Shown in pieces: positions 53,368 to 62,496 of a stretch of DNA of 64,000 nucleotides (position 1 is its first letter; every line of letters begins with the position of its first letter). The stretch is from Octadecabacter sp. (lineage in GTDB: Bacteria > Pseudomonadota > Alphaproteobacteria > Rhodobacterales > Rhodobacteraceae), in NCBI GenBank assembly GCA_028825445.1, contig JAPKAD010000012.1:1-64000 (forward strand). Reading direction: 5' to 3'. The notes below the pieces were generated by a model. It had not been told where the DNA came from and ran no database searches. It was given only the letters and a program-made list of their open reading frames with translations. Both the position numbers and the translations under genes were made by a program.

Positions 53368-55362
53368 TCAATCTAAATTAATCGCGAACCTCTCTTGCCG
53401 GCTTTTAGCCCAATTCAAACCCAGCACTAAGATCAACACAGCAGCACCAACCCCCTCGATCAGCAAATCAGGCCAAAACACCGCGACCACACTCGGCACT
53501 ATAATAATTCTGTACAACATGTTGATCCGCGCGAACAAGAACCCTTCTAGACAGGCAGCAAATGCGGTTAGCGCGATTATTGCTAAGAACCCATTCCAGA
53601 TTACCAATGGTATCGGTCCACCAAGGATGATGCTTTCATTAAACACCATAAATAGTGGGATGAGATACAGACCCTTGGCAAATTTCCACGACTGAATACT
53701 GGTTTCTAGGGGTTTCGATCCCGAAATTGCCGCCCCCGCAAAAGCAGCTAAAGCCACAGGTGGCGTCACGTTGCTGTCTTGAGAATACCAGAACACCACC
53801 AAGTGTGCGATCAACAGCGGTATGCCGAATTCTACGCTCAGCGCCGGACCAACAAGGATAATCAAAACTATATAGGCGGCCGTCACCGGCAGACCCATAC
53901 CAAGGATGAGGCTTGCCAACAGAACAAGTATCAGCGCCAAAACAATGTTGCCGCCCGAAAATGCAATCATCATCGACGAGAATTTTAAACCAAGTCCCGT
54001 CAGCCCGACAACACCAACTATAATCCCCGCCACAGCACACGCCATTGACACTGCGACCGCATTACGTGCGCCCAGTTCCATCGCTTGCGCTGTCAATGAC
54101 AGCCCGCGTTTGCAGAGCGCTAAAAAACCATCCATCGTCGGTCGGTTAAATGCAAAACGCCAGAAAGCACGAGCTGATGCCGCCACAATCACTGAAAGAA
54201 TTGCATAAAAACCTACACGCATTGGTGAATATCCAGCGGCCAGCAACCAAACCAGCGCTACAAGCGGCAACAGAAAATGCCAACCTTGGACCAAAACAGC
54301 GCGTACCTTTGGCAGTTGATCGCGGGATAATCCAGTCATGCCCTGCTTAACGGCCGCAATGTGCACTAACAGGTAGACCGCACCAAAATACAGAAACGCT
54401 GGAAAGATCGACACAATTACGATGTCAACGTACGGCACTTGCGTAAATTCTGAAATCAGGAACGCACCCGCACCCATCAAGGGTGGCATAATCTGCCCAC
54501 CTGTCGACGCCGCAGCTTCAATCCCCCCAGCCTGCGCGGGAGTATAACCCAAGCGTTTCATCAACGGGATCGTAAACGCCCCCGTTGTCACCACGTTGGC
54601 AATCGCCGATCCGCTAATCGAACCCATGCCCGCAGATGCGATCACAGCAGCCTTAGCGGGGCCACCGCGTTGACGCCCCGTCGACGCGTAGGCTAGATCA
54701 ATAAAAAATTTGCCAGCCCCGGTGACTTCTAGAAATGCACCAAACAAAACGAAGACAAAAATGAATGTCGCAGCAACACCAAGCGGAAGTCCAAAAATAC
54801 CTTCAGCACCAAGGGTCAATTGACTGCCCAGTCGGTCCAGGGAATAGCCACGATGGTTAAGAATTCCTGGCATCCAATCAGCAAGAATTGGCAACTCGCC
54901 ACGACTGCCTGCAAACGCGTATACAATAAACGTCGCACCGATGATCGTCATACCCATACCAACAGCGCGCCGGGCGCCTTCAAGAACGATGAGTGTGGTA
55001 ATGATTCCCACAACTATATCAATCTGGCGCGGAAAAATCGCGTTGGCAATAATATCGATATTGATTGGCACCCATCCACCAACCAATATCGCACAGATAA
55101 TAAGCCCCCCATCTATGGTCCATCCAAGCGGACCACGCGCACGGTATTGACCAAAAACCGGATAAATCAAAAAGCACAGTACCAAGATAAATCCCAAATG
55201 GATTGGGCGCTGGAAGAACAAGCCAAGAGGCTGAACACCAGCCGCATAAAGCTGGAACAAAGACAACGCGATGCCGACGACGGCAATCACCCGCAAAAGG
55301 ATGTACGGCGTTGCAATGGTCGTTTGCGGCATCGGCGGGCGTTCAGAAAGTTCGGTGGTCAT
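53368..55362 (-). CDS. TRAP transporter fused permease (TAXI-TRAP type)
   Basis: Fused small and large TRAP membrane subunits (DctQM fusion), 664 residues. Residues about 20-160 correspond to DctQ-like helices and 165-655 to a DctM-like domain; the G-S-I-S-G-S-A-I-A-N-V-V-T-T-G-A-F and GGQIMPPLMGAGAFL blocks and the C-terminal DSNVTPPVALAAFAGAAI are the two re-entrant hairpins. Fusions of this type pair with TAXI receptors rather than DctP. A DUF1850 gene and a TAXI receptor gene lie directly upstream in the same operon. Na+-driven uptake of an organic acid or amino acid is the family role; the substrate cannot be told. Confidence 0.88.
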   Translation of the reverse strand: MTTELSERPPMPQTTIATPYILLRVIAVVGIALSLFQLYAAGVQPLGLFFQRPIHLGFILVLCFLIYPVFGQYRARGPLGWTIDGGLIICAILVGGWVPINIDIIANAIFPRQIDIVVGIITTLIVLEGARRAVGMGMTIIGATFIVYAFAGSRGELPILADWMPGILNHRGYSLDRLGSQLTLGAEGIFGLPLGVAATFIFVFVLFGAFLEVTGAGKFFIDLAYASTGRQRGGPAKAAVIASAGMGSISGSAIANVVTTGAFTIPLMKRLGYTPAQAGGIEAAASTGGQIMPPLMGAGAFLISEFTQVPYVDIVIVSIFPAFLYFGAVYLLVHIAAVKQGMTGLSRDQLPKVRAVLVQGWHFLLPLVALVWLLAAGYSPMRVGFYAILSVIVAASARAFWRFAFNRPTMDGFLALCKRGLSLTAQAMELGARNAVAVSMACAVAGIIVGVVGLTGLGLKFSSMMIAFSGGNIVLALILVLLASLILGMGLPVTAAYIVLIILVGPALSVEFGIPLLIAHLVVFWYSQDSNVTPPVALAAFAGAAISGSKPLETSIQSWKFAKGLYLIPLFMVFNESIILGGPIPLVIWNGFLAIIALTAFAACLEGFLFARINMLYRIIIVPSVVAVFWPDLLIEGVGAAVLILVLGLNWAKSRQERFAINLD

Positions 55363-55367
55363 ATAAA

Positions 55368-55835
55368 TCAGTTTCCTGTCAAAGCGATCCGCACGCGTGC
55401 ACGCGGTGCAGCAGCCGAAAGCGAGACTTCGGTCCCGTTGGCACGAATTCTGTGATCCACAAAGCCTGCACCAGGGCGCAAGATATAAGCGTTGTTTCGC
55501 ACGGGTTCATCAATGTCTTCGATCCAATAGCCACCACGACCGTCCGACATTTGTACGCCACGACCTGGAATATGGCCAAGTCCAGCAGCAAAATCAGGCT
55601 GATGGGTGCGGACCAAAACCATTCTACCATCGCGGTTTTCATAGCAATCAGAAACTTCGAAGCCTTGGACGGAATGATGCCAAAGTACACACCAACCCGA
55701 CCCTTTAGGTACGTCAAACGCAGCGATAACTTTGTCAGTATCAACTTGAGTCGCAGTCAGGCTTTCAGATTGAACAGCTGTTACACAAAAAGACAGGAGG
55801 AGGGCATAAAGCCCCCCTCCCACAGATGGTGTCAT
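55368..55835 (-). CDS. DUF1850 domain protein of TAXI-TRAP operons
   Basis: A 155-residue exported protein with a signal peptide (residues 1 to about 24). The mature part carries the DUF1850 pattern: WCVLWHHSVQGFEVSDCYE, MVLVRTHQPDFAAGLGHIPGRG and NAYILRPGAGFVDHRIR. Family members are known from TAXI-TRAP operons between receptor and permease genes, as here, but their role is unclear; a periplasmic helper is likely. The start overlaps the receptor stop by two bases and the gene ends five bases before the fused permease, so all three are one unit. Confidence 0.82.
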   Translation of the reverse strand: MTPSVGGGLYALLLSFCVTAVQSESLTATQVDTDKVIAAFDVPKGSGWCVLWHHSVQGFEVSDCYENRDGRMVLVRTHQPDFAAGLGHIPGRGVQMSDGRGGYWIEDIDEPVRNNAYILRPGAGFVDHRIRANGTEVSLSAAAPRARVRIALTGN

Positions 55836-56791
55836 GGGCGCAGGGCGTCTGGAACCGTCGCACCGATTTCTTCAAAGTAACGAATCGCGCCAGGGTGCAG
55901 TGGGATCGGTGATGCAGACAATGCCAATTCAACAGTTGTCTGGTTTGCAGCAGGGTGAACTGCCCGGAGATCAGCCACATTTTCAAACATCGCACTGGTG
56001 ATCGCATAAGCCAAATCGTCTGACATTTCCGAAGATACAACCAGAACGTTTGGCACACCAATCACGGCAATATCCATGTCAACTCCAGTATATGTGCCAC
56101 CCACAAGCGTCGTCACAGCAAAGACTGGATTAGATGCGTCTGCAGCCGCCAACTCTTCAGCACCAAGTTCAATCATCACGATATCATTGGTAGTTGCAAG
56201 ATTCAAAATTGACGAGGTTGGTGCGCCAACCGACCAAAAGCCGGCGTCGATATCACCATTTGCAAGAGCATCAGCAGTTTCATTAAAATTCAACCGCTGT
56301 TCATCAATGTCATCATAGGAAATATCATTAGCTGAAAGGATTTGCGCCGCGTTAACTTCGGTGCCAGAGCCTGGTGCACCGATTGAAATGCGCTTGCCAA
56401 TCATGTCTTCAAGCGATGTGATACCGCTGCCTTCCAATGTCACAATTTGTACCATATTGGCATAGCCGACACCGATCGCGCGGACCATTGGCAATTGCTG
56501 CCCTTCAAATCGGCCAGAACCTTCATAAGCTTGCAGAACCGTGTCTGCCAACGCCAACGCTACATCCGCATCACCCGTCGCTACCAGACCCATATTTTCA
56601 ACGGATGCGCCAGTGACTTCGGCAGTTGCAGCATAACCATCCACATGATTGTTGATAATCTCAGCAAGGCCACCACCCATTGGATAATAAACGCCACCAG
56701 TTCCACCAGTAGCTATCGAAAGCTGTTCTTGCGCAAAGGCGGGTGCCGCCATAACCAGTGTAGCTGTCGCGAGTGTTTTAAAAAATTTCAT
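55832..56791 (-). CDS. TAXI family TRAP solute receptor
   Basis: Periplasmic receptor of 319 residues from ATG 56791, supported by GGGAGGAATACACT directly before; the frame extends eight codons upstream. A signal peptide ends near APAFAQEQ. Family blocks are LSIATGGTGGVYYPMGGGLAEIIN at the mature N-terminus, then GKRISIGAPGSGTEV and FWSVGAPTSSI, and HPGAIRYFEEIG near the end. TAXI receptors bind small anionic substrates such as glutamate or 2-oxoglutarate in known cases. It is first in the operon. Confidence 0.87.
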   Translation of the reverse strand: MKFFKTLATATLVMAAPAFAQEQLSIATGGTGGVYYPMGGGLAEIINNHVDGYAATAEVTGASVENMGLVATGDADVALALADTVLQAYEGSGRFEGQQLPMVRAIGVGYANMVQIVTLEGSGITSLEDMIGKRISIGAPGSGTEVNAAQILSANDISYDDIDEQRLNFNETADALANGDIDAGFWSVGAPTSSILNLATTNDIVMIELGAEELAAADASNPVFAVTTLVGGTYTGVDMDIAVIGVPNVLVVSSEMSDDLAYAITSAMFENVADLRAVHPAANQTTVELALSASPIPLHPGAIRYFEEIGATVPDALRP

Positions 56792-58116
56792 AGTGTATTC
56801 CTCCCATAGGTCCATTTTGGTTATTCTACCTTAAGGAAGTCCCAAGCGCTTTCAAGACGCTTCAATGAGTTGCGTAAACTTTGAATTTTAAATTAGGCCG
56901 CAGCGCAATACGATTCAGTTTCTGGAGATAAGGGTAAATTTTGCGCTAGACCAAAGACACGGTTACGACAATTCATAAAAAACCAGAAAGCCAAGCGTCG
57001 TTGAAAACGCCAAACTTGCTAAATAAAATAACACCAAAAATCCTGGCTGTCCAAAACGATGCGCACTCAGAAAGCTAAATTGCGCAGCTTGGGCAAAGAC
57101 TCCAATAGCAACTGATACTGACAATTAGTCTGGCAGAACCACCACGATGAAAGCTTTTTTTGACTGCAATCTCTAGGATAAAAATATCATTTCTACAATA
57201 TTTTTAGGCCATGACGAATTTACGGGTCGTGATCGCGCCCCTGTTTCAGACAAAGTCACAAGTTCCTGCGCCATTAAAAGCAAAAAAACAGGTTGGATGG
57301 ATCAACCTCGATTAACACGCCAATCAACTGCACCACAGCAACGATCCCAACTGATGGCTTCTAGCAATAACAACACAACTACGATCATCATCCGGATCGA
57401 GCGCGTGAAATCAACTGCCTTCAAAAACCAATAGCAAGCGCTAAACTGCAAAGAAATTTGTGTCAATGCAATCGTAGGAAACCTAAATTTTTATTACAGG
57501 AAGCCAAATATAGGTCAGACGCACAAAAGCACTTAAATATAGCCAAGTCCACAGCAGCATCAGCAACAGCCCTAAACTTGCACCCATGAAAAACAGTTTA
57601 AAAACATGGTAGTTGAGCGCATACGCTTTAGCGATGGATAGCTCGCAAGTATTCAAAGTCCTATCAGCTAACTGACCGACAAACAGTTGCAGATTGGGTT
57701 ATCCTTATTTTGCAAGCAGATTAACCACGATACGAAAAGCACATAAGTCAAAATTTTCATTTAATGGTATAGAACCAAAGATGTTTAGACATGCCGCCCT
57801 GTTCCAAAAGCAATCACCAATATTACCCTCTTTAGCGGTGCTTCATCCACGCAATTCAACGCGCAAACCGGGGCAAAGGTATTGTGCTAGTTTTTGGTAA
57901 AATATAGCACGTACTCTTTGTAATAATCTGCCCAATCCGCGCCCCAAATTGTTGGGTTGGCGCAGCAATTTGTAATACTGTCCAAAACTTTAAATTAGAT
58001 ACATCAAATGAAAATTGTACAGCGCACTTTTCGTTGATGCATACCCACGATCAACTAATACCATTAGGGCTTGGATTAGTTTTAGCCGTCACAACTTCAG
58101 CATCAGTTAATTAAAG
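56792..58116. other. Long gap with membrane-protein debris
   Basis: About 1.3 kb without a working gene. On the minus strand, 56963-57118 encodes an EamA-like tail (listed separately), and further up in several frames hydrophobic pieces occur (such as LGLLLMLLWTWLYLSAFVRL near 57520-57580 and FPTIALTQISLQFSACYWF near 57420-57480). These are probably the N-terminal part of the same dead transporter. No intact gene or RNA was recognised between 57700 and 58116. Confidence 0.4.
56963..57118 (-). pseudogene. EamA/DMT-type exporter remnant
   Basis: Fifty-one codons ending in a stop read VSVAIGVFAQAAQFSFLSAH, then RFGQPGFLVLFYLASLAF and LGFLVFYELS. The pattern A-x-x-Q-x-x-x-x-A-x-x, x-P-x-x-x-L, L-G-x-L-V-F-x-E fits the last helices of EamA drug/metabolite exporters. 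No start and stops upstream; a decayed fragment. Confidence 0.4.
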
Positions 58117-58923
58117 CTAAACCTTACCTATTTTAAAGCCACGTGACAGGTGGTTGCGCATCACAAAAAGCAGTATTGCACCCGGTATCATAGACGCGAT
58201 CGTGAAAGCCATTACCAAACCAATATCAGTTTGGAAGCCGAATAGCGCGTTGATCGCCATACTGATCGGTTTTCCATTTGTACTAGTCAGAATGCGGGCA
58301 AAGACAACTTCGACCCAAGAAAACATAAAGCAAAAGAAAGCTGCAACTGCAACACCGGGCATGATCAGCGGGAGTAAAAATTTCCAGATAACTTGACGTC
58401 TGGAATAACCATCAAGAAAGGCGGTTTCATCCATTTCTTTAGGTATTGCTGCTATGAACCCTTGCAAGATCCATATCGAAATCGGAAGGTTGAATAGGCA
58501 ATGGGCCAAGGCTATGCCAAAGACAGAATTGACGACACCAAGTTCTGAAAATAGCTGAAAAATCGGTAGTGTGAGTACAACTGGTGGCGTTACCCGAAGC
58601 GCTATAAACGCTAAAAATAAATGCTTGTCACCAACAAAAGAAATACGTGCAAACGCATAGGCAGCAGGAAGCGCAACAGGCACGGTGATGCAGATATTAA
58701 TCATGACATAGGCCAGCGAATTACCAAAGGCTGCTCGCAAACTTGGATCAGTCCAAATAGCAGAGTAGTTGCGCAGTGTCAGCTTACCCACTTCGATATC
58801 GGGATTCGGCAACGTGGCGACAAAACTAATCATTGTCATTTGGATCAACGGCAGGCTGATAAACAACACGAAGGTAACAAGACTGGTGGTTTTGAGGGTT
58901 GGAAGGCACCGTGTAAAAGTCAT
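58117..58923 (-). CDS. glpQ: Glycerol-type ABC transporter permease (GlpQ-like)
   Basis: MalG-class inner-membrane permease, 268 residues and six helices. The coupling loop EMDETAFLDGYSRRQVIWKFLLPLIMPG carries the EAA motif with the invariant Gly. The C-terminal FVMRNHLSRGFKIGKV is typical of GlpQ. It overlaps the previous permease gene by four bases and lies on the minus strand after glpR, while glpD-glpS-glpT run the other way. No binding-protein gene follows it; debris does. In the system defined in Rhizobium (GlpSTPQV) the receptor is GlpV. Confidence 0.8.
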   Translation of the reverse strand: MTFTRCLPTLKTTSLVTFVLFISLPLIQMTMISFVATLPNPDIEVGKLTLRNYSAIWTDPSLRAAFGNSLAYVMINICITVPVALPAAYAFARISFVGDKHLFLAFIALRVTPPVVLTLPIFQLFSELGVVNSVFGIALAHCLFNLPISIWILQGFIAAIPKEMDETAFLDGYSRRQVIWKFLLPLIMPGVAVAAFFCFMFSWVEVVFARILTSTNGKPISMAINALFGFQTDIGLVMAFTIASMIPGAILLFVMRNHLSRGFKIGKV

Positions 58924-59795
58924 GGTGATCGTTCGTCATCAAGCTTGGCCTGCGCCTTGGTGAACATCCAAGCAACGCACAACACGATCAGAAAGTAGAG
59001 CACTGATCGCGCGGCGGACGGACCATAGTTAAAGGCCTTTATGTCCTCACCCAGATCAACAGCGAGAAACATCGTTGCGCCATTTGGACCACCTGCATTG
59101 ATTGGAAACGCCTCTGTGTAAATCATCAGGGAGTCCATAAAGCGCAGCAAAATAACCATTAATAAAACATTATACAGCTTTGGCAGCTGGATATGTCGAA
59201 ACACCTGCCAAGGCCCAGCGCAGTCAATTCTGGCCGCTTGGTAGCTAGACAAAGGCACAGTCGTAAGAGCGCTGTAACACAAGATTACGACCAGACTTGT
59301 CCAGTGCCACACGTCCATCACGATGATGACGGCCCAGGTCTTTATCACCGACTGCTTCCAATCCGGCGTCCAGCCCAGGATTTGTAAAGCCCGTCCCAAG
59401 ATACCTGTTTCAGGATCTAACAAACTGAGCCACAGGAACGGGATCATATTCCACGGCACAAGCAATGGCAGTGCAACAACTGCCAGTACAATACCAACCC
59501 AAAACTTTCGTCTTGGAATACACAATGCAATCGCGATCCCTAACGGAATTTGGACTATAAGTATAAGCGTTGAAAACAAAGTACTGCGCGCAAAACTAGC
59601 CCAAAACCGCTGTGATTTAATAATATCCTCGTACCACTCAGTCCCAACCCAAAATCGAGCATCCAGAAGGAAGATTTCAAAAAGCGAATAGTTGATAACC
59701 GTAATTAAAGGTATTATCCCGACAAGGCCAAGGACGAGCAGGGCAGGTGCAACGAATAACCAGCCAATATTGGTACGCTCTTTCATTTTTGCCAA
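58920..59795 (-). CDS. glpP: Glycerol-type ABC transporter permease (GlpP-like)
   Basis: MalF-class permease of 291 residues. Helices begin at about residue 12, and the loop LSSYQAARIDCAGPWQVFRHIQLPKL carries the EAA motif. Blocks VWHWTSLVVILCYSAL and RFMDSLMIYTEAFPINAGGPNGATMF closely follow GlpP of the glycerol system as I recall it. It starts 25 bases after glpR and overlaps glpQ, so glpR-glpP-glpQ form one minus-strand unit. The cargo is probably glycerol; other polyols are possible. Confidence 0.8.
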   Translation of the reverse strand: MAKMKERTNIGWLFVAPALLVLGLVGIIPLITVINYSLFEIFLLDARFWVGTEWYEDIIKSQRFWASFARSTLFSTLILIVQIPLGIAIALCIPRRKFWVGIVLAVVALPLLVPWNMIPFLWLSLLDPETGILGRALQILGWTPDWKQSVIKTWAVIIVMDVWHWTSLVVILCYSALTTVPLSSYQAARIDCAGPWQVFRHIQLPKLYNVLLMVILLRFMDSLMIYTEAFPINAGGPNGATMFLAVDLGEDIKAFNYGPSAARSVLYFLIVLCVAWMFTKAQAKLDDERSP

Positions 59796-59820
59796 TCTAA
59801 TTTGGGAGCTAATTGCGGTG

Positions 59821-60579
59821 TTAGGTTGTCACCACCAGTGTTTTAAAACCTTCACAATTCGCAGCCAGTTCATCAGACAAAGCACGGTCAGTGAACAGAA
59901 TGTCGACATCACCCAATGCACAAATAGTAAGAGGCGCTTTGCGCTTAAATTTGATATGATCCGCTACCACCATCACGTTGCGGGATTGTTGAATGGCAGT
60001 TCTACTAACCATTACCTCTTGGCCATCAAAATCAAGTAAATCACCGTCCACGTCAATTGCTGAGCAGCCCAGTACAGAATGATCAAACTTAAATTGTTTA
60101 ACCATTTCAACCGTAAGGCCTCCCACGATACCACCATCTGTTCGTCGCAGGATACCCCCTGCCAGAATTATTTCGCAGGTTTTATTTGCAGACAAGATGT
60201 ACGCAATGTTTAAATTATTCGTCACAACAAGTAGGTTTTCATGATCAAGCAACTCTAGCGCCACGGCTTCTGTACTCGTTCCGATGTTCATAAAGACCGA
60301 TGCACCATCTGGAATGACTTGGGCGCATTTGACGGCAATTGCCTTTTTGCCCGCTTCGTTGGTGCGGCGACGTTCTTCGTAAATAATATTCACAACACCG
60401 GACGGGACCACAGCCCCACCATGCACACGTTCAAGCCTTCCACTTTCAGCCAGAACCGAAAGATCACGCCTGATCGTCTGCACTGTTACGTTGTAATGCT
60501 CAGCTAGCCCATCGACAGTCACTTTGCCCTCTTTTCGGGCAAACTCAAGGATCTCACTCTGCCTAAAATTCGAAACCAT
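59821..60579 (-). CDS. glpR: DeoR family repressor (GlpR-like)
   Basis: DeoR-type regulator of 252 residues from ATG 60579; the frame extends 13 codons further, but GGGGAG four bases before this ATG and the family start (MVSNFRQSEILEFARKEGKV) decide it. The winged helix has TVDGLAEHYNVTVQTIRRDLSVLAESGRL (about 17-45), and the C-terminal DeoRC domain has VFMNIGTSTEAVA, NNLNIAYIL and DHSVLGCSAID. It lies divergent from glpD and in front of two permease genes. It should sense glycerol-3-phosphate and repress both sides through the operators at 60721-60789. Confidence 0.82.
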   Translation of the reverse strand: MVSNFRQSEILEFARKEGKVTVDGLAEHYNVTVQTIRRDLSVLAESGRLERVHGGAVVPSGVVNIIYEERRRTNEAGKKAIAVKCAQVIPDGASVFMNIGTSTEAVALELLDHENLLVVTNNLNIAYILSANKTCEIILAGGILRRTDGGIVGGLTVEMVKQFKFDHSVLGCSAIDVDGDLLDFDGQEVMVSRTAIQQSRNVMVVADHIKFKRKAPLTICALGDVDILFTDRALSDELAANCEGFKTLVVTT

Positions 60580-60720
60580 TACACTCCCCAAAGCGCCACT
60601 CACAAACTTGCCAAACAACGAGCTTCGGACGACTTTTATTTAGCTCAACAAGCCGCAGTGACATAGAATCGTCAAGGGGTTTACCCCACCTCATGACGCG
60701 ACCGACTATAAAAAATGGAC

Positions 60721-60789
60721 GTGTTCGATAATAAGAGCATTTTGTTTCAACTATTTAAGTAAAAAAACGAACGCAAACGAACATTCGTT
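60721..60789. promoter_or_regulatory. Candidate GlpR operators between glpR and glpD
   Basis: Two AACGAA elements (60766-60771, 60776-60781) are followed by CA and TTCGTT (60784-60789), giving an AACGAA-CA-TTCGTT inverted repeat. TGTTCGATAAT near 60722-60732 resembles the left half of the E. coli GlpR site (TGTTCGATAACGAACA). They lie between the divergent genes. Assignment is by resemblance and context. Confidence 0.45.
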
Positions 60790-60873
60790 CTTGTAATGCG
60801 GTCTATTTTGTAGCTGGATGAACTTACCGTGAGCTGGGAGGCTCCGGCACTAGATGAAAGCGAGGAGGCTTCA

Positions 60874-62496
60874 TTGAACCAGCACGACAACCAAGACATT
60901 CTAGACTTATTCATAATTGGAGGCGGCATTAATGGATGCGGCATAGCCCGTGATGCAGTCGGTCGTGGTTTGAGTGTTGAACTGGCTGAAATGAATGATC
61001 TGGCGTCGGCGACATCATCAGCATCAACAAAGCTTTTTCACGGTGGTCTGCGATATCTTGAATATTGGGAAATCGGCCTTGTCCGCAGTGCGCTGATCGA
61101 ACGTGAGGTGTTGCTGAAGGCAATGCCGCATATTTCATGGCCAATGCGTTTCGTGCTGCCGTATCACAAAGACATGCGTTTTGAAGGTGACACGCCGACT
61201 TCAAAATTATTAAGTATTCTGATGCCGTGGATGAAAGGGCGCCGCCCTGCCTGGCTCATTAGGTTTGGTCTATTTCTTTATGATAACCTCGGTGGCAGAC
61301 AAATACTCAAAGGCACAACCTCACTTAAACTCACAGGCTCTCCCGAAGGTGAGCCGCTGCAAGACCGATTTAAGCAAGCTTATGAGTATTCTGATTGTTG
61401 GATTGAGGACAGCAGATTGGTGGTTCTTAATGCGCGGGACGCTGAAGAGCGCGGCGCGCGAATAAGTGTACGGACCAAAGTTATCTCAGCTGAACAGGTC
61501 GAAGGCCAATGGAAGATTACGCTTGAACCGACGGACGGCGGAGAGACCCGTGTGGTCAGTGCGAGGATGCTGGTCAATGCCGGTGGTCCATGGGTCGAAG
61601 ATGTTATTCGCAATACTGTTCGGATAAATTCAACCGAGGGTATCCGGTTGGTGCGCGGTAGCCATATTGTGACGCCAAAGCTTTATGACCACGACAAGTG
61701 CTATTTCTTTCAAGGCGAAGATGGACGAATTATTTTTGCGATCCCGTATGAGACCGACTTTACGCTGATCGGAACCACGGACGCCGAACATGACGACGTT
61801 TCCCAAAAGCCTATTTGCACGCCCGAAGAGAAGACTTATCTTGTCGATTTCGCGTCTAAATATTTAAGAAAAGCGATTACTTTAGATGATATTGTATGGG
61901 CATATTCCGGTGTACGCCCACTGTATGACGACGGTGCAACATCAGCGACGGCTGCGACACGTGACTATGTTTTGAAAGTTGATGAGACCGCTGGCGCACC
62001 AATTCTTAATATCTTTGGTGGTAAAATTACGACCTATCGAAAGCTAGCGGAATCAGCGATGGAGAAGATTGAACCTTTCTTTCCAAAAGCAGGACAACCG
62101 TGGACCGCTGGCGTTGCGATGCCGGGCGGAAATTTTCAGGTAGATGGTGTCTCTGCACTAATTGCACGATTGTCAGCACAGTATCCATTCTTGACGTCTC
62201 GCTGGGTTGAACGGATGGTCAAGGCCTACGGCTTGGATGCGTTTGACGTCCTTGGTGACGCAAAGTTCGAATCTGATTTAGGTCAAAATTTTGGATACAA
62301 TTTGACAGAACGTGAAGTTAACTGGTTAATTCAAAACGAATTTGCACGCACGGCAGAGGACGTCGTATGGCGTCGATCCAAACTGGGGCTTCGCATGAAT
62401 CTGCAAGAAATTGCATTACTGGACAAATGGATAGCAGTGCAACGCCTAACCGATAGCGACCACACGCAGTCTGATCTGCGCAAAGGAAGGAAATAA
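60874..62496 (+). CDS. glpD: Aerobic glycerol-3-phosphate dehydrogenase
   Basis: Membrane-associated FAD enzyme of 540 residues that oxidises glycerol-3-phosphate to dihydroxyacetone phosphate and feeds electrons to quinones. The FAD motif GGGINGCGIARDAVGRGL lies at about 15-32. Further blocks are SSASTKLFHGGLRYLE, NAGGPWVEDV, TTDAEHDD and GGKITTYRKLAE. The start is TTG 60874, with GAGGAGG five bases upstream; a GTG at 60829 would add 15 residues with no such signal. It overlaps glpS by one base and is the first gene of the plus-strand glycerol unit. Confidence 0.9.
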   Translation: MNQHDNQDILDLFIIGGGINGCGIARDAVGRGLSVELAEMNDLASATSSASTKLFHGGLRYLEYWEIGLVRSALIEREVLLKAMPHISWPMRFVLPYHKDMRFEGDTPTSKLLSILMPWMKGRRPAWLIRFGLFLYDNLGGRQILKGTTSLKLTGSPEGEPLQDRFKQAYEYSDCWIEDSRLVVLNARDAEERGARISVRTKVISAEQVEGQWKITLEPTDGGETRVVSARMLVNAGGPWVEDVIRNTVRINSTEGIRLVRGSHIVTPKLYDHDKCYFFQGEDGRIIFAIPYETDFTLIGTTDAEHDDVSQKPICTPEEKTYLVDFASKYLRKAITLDDIVWAYSGVRPLYDDGATSATAATRDYVLKVDETAGAPILNIFGGKITTYRKLAESAMEKIEPFFPKAGQPWTAGVAMPGGNFQVDGVSALIARLSAQYPFLTSRWVERMVKAYGLDAFDVLGDAKFESDLGQNFGYNLTEREVNWLIQNEFARTAEDVVWRRSKLGLRMNLQEIALLDKWIAVQRLTDSDHTQSDLRKGRK

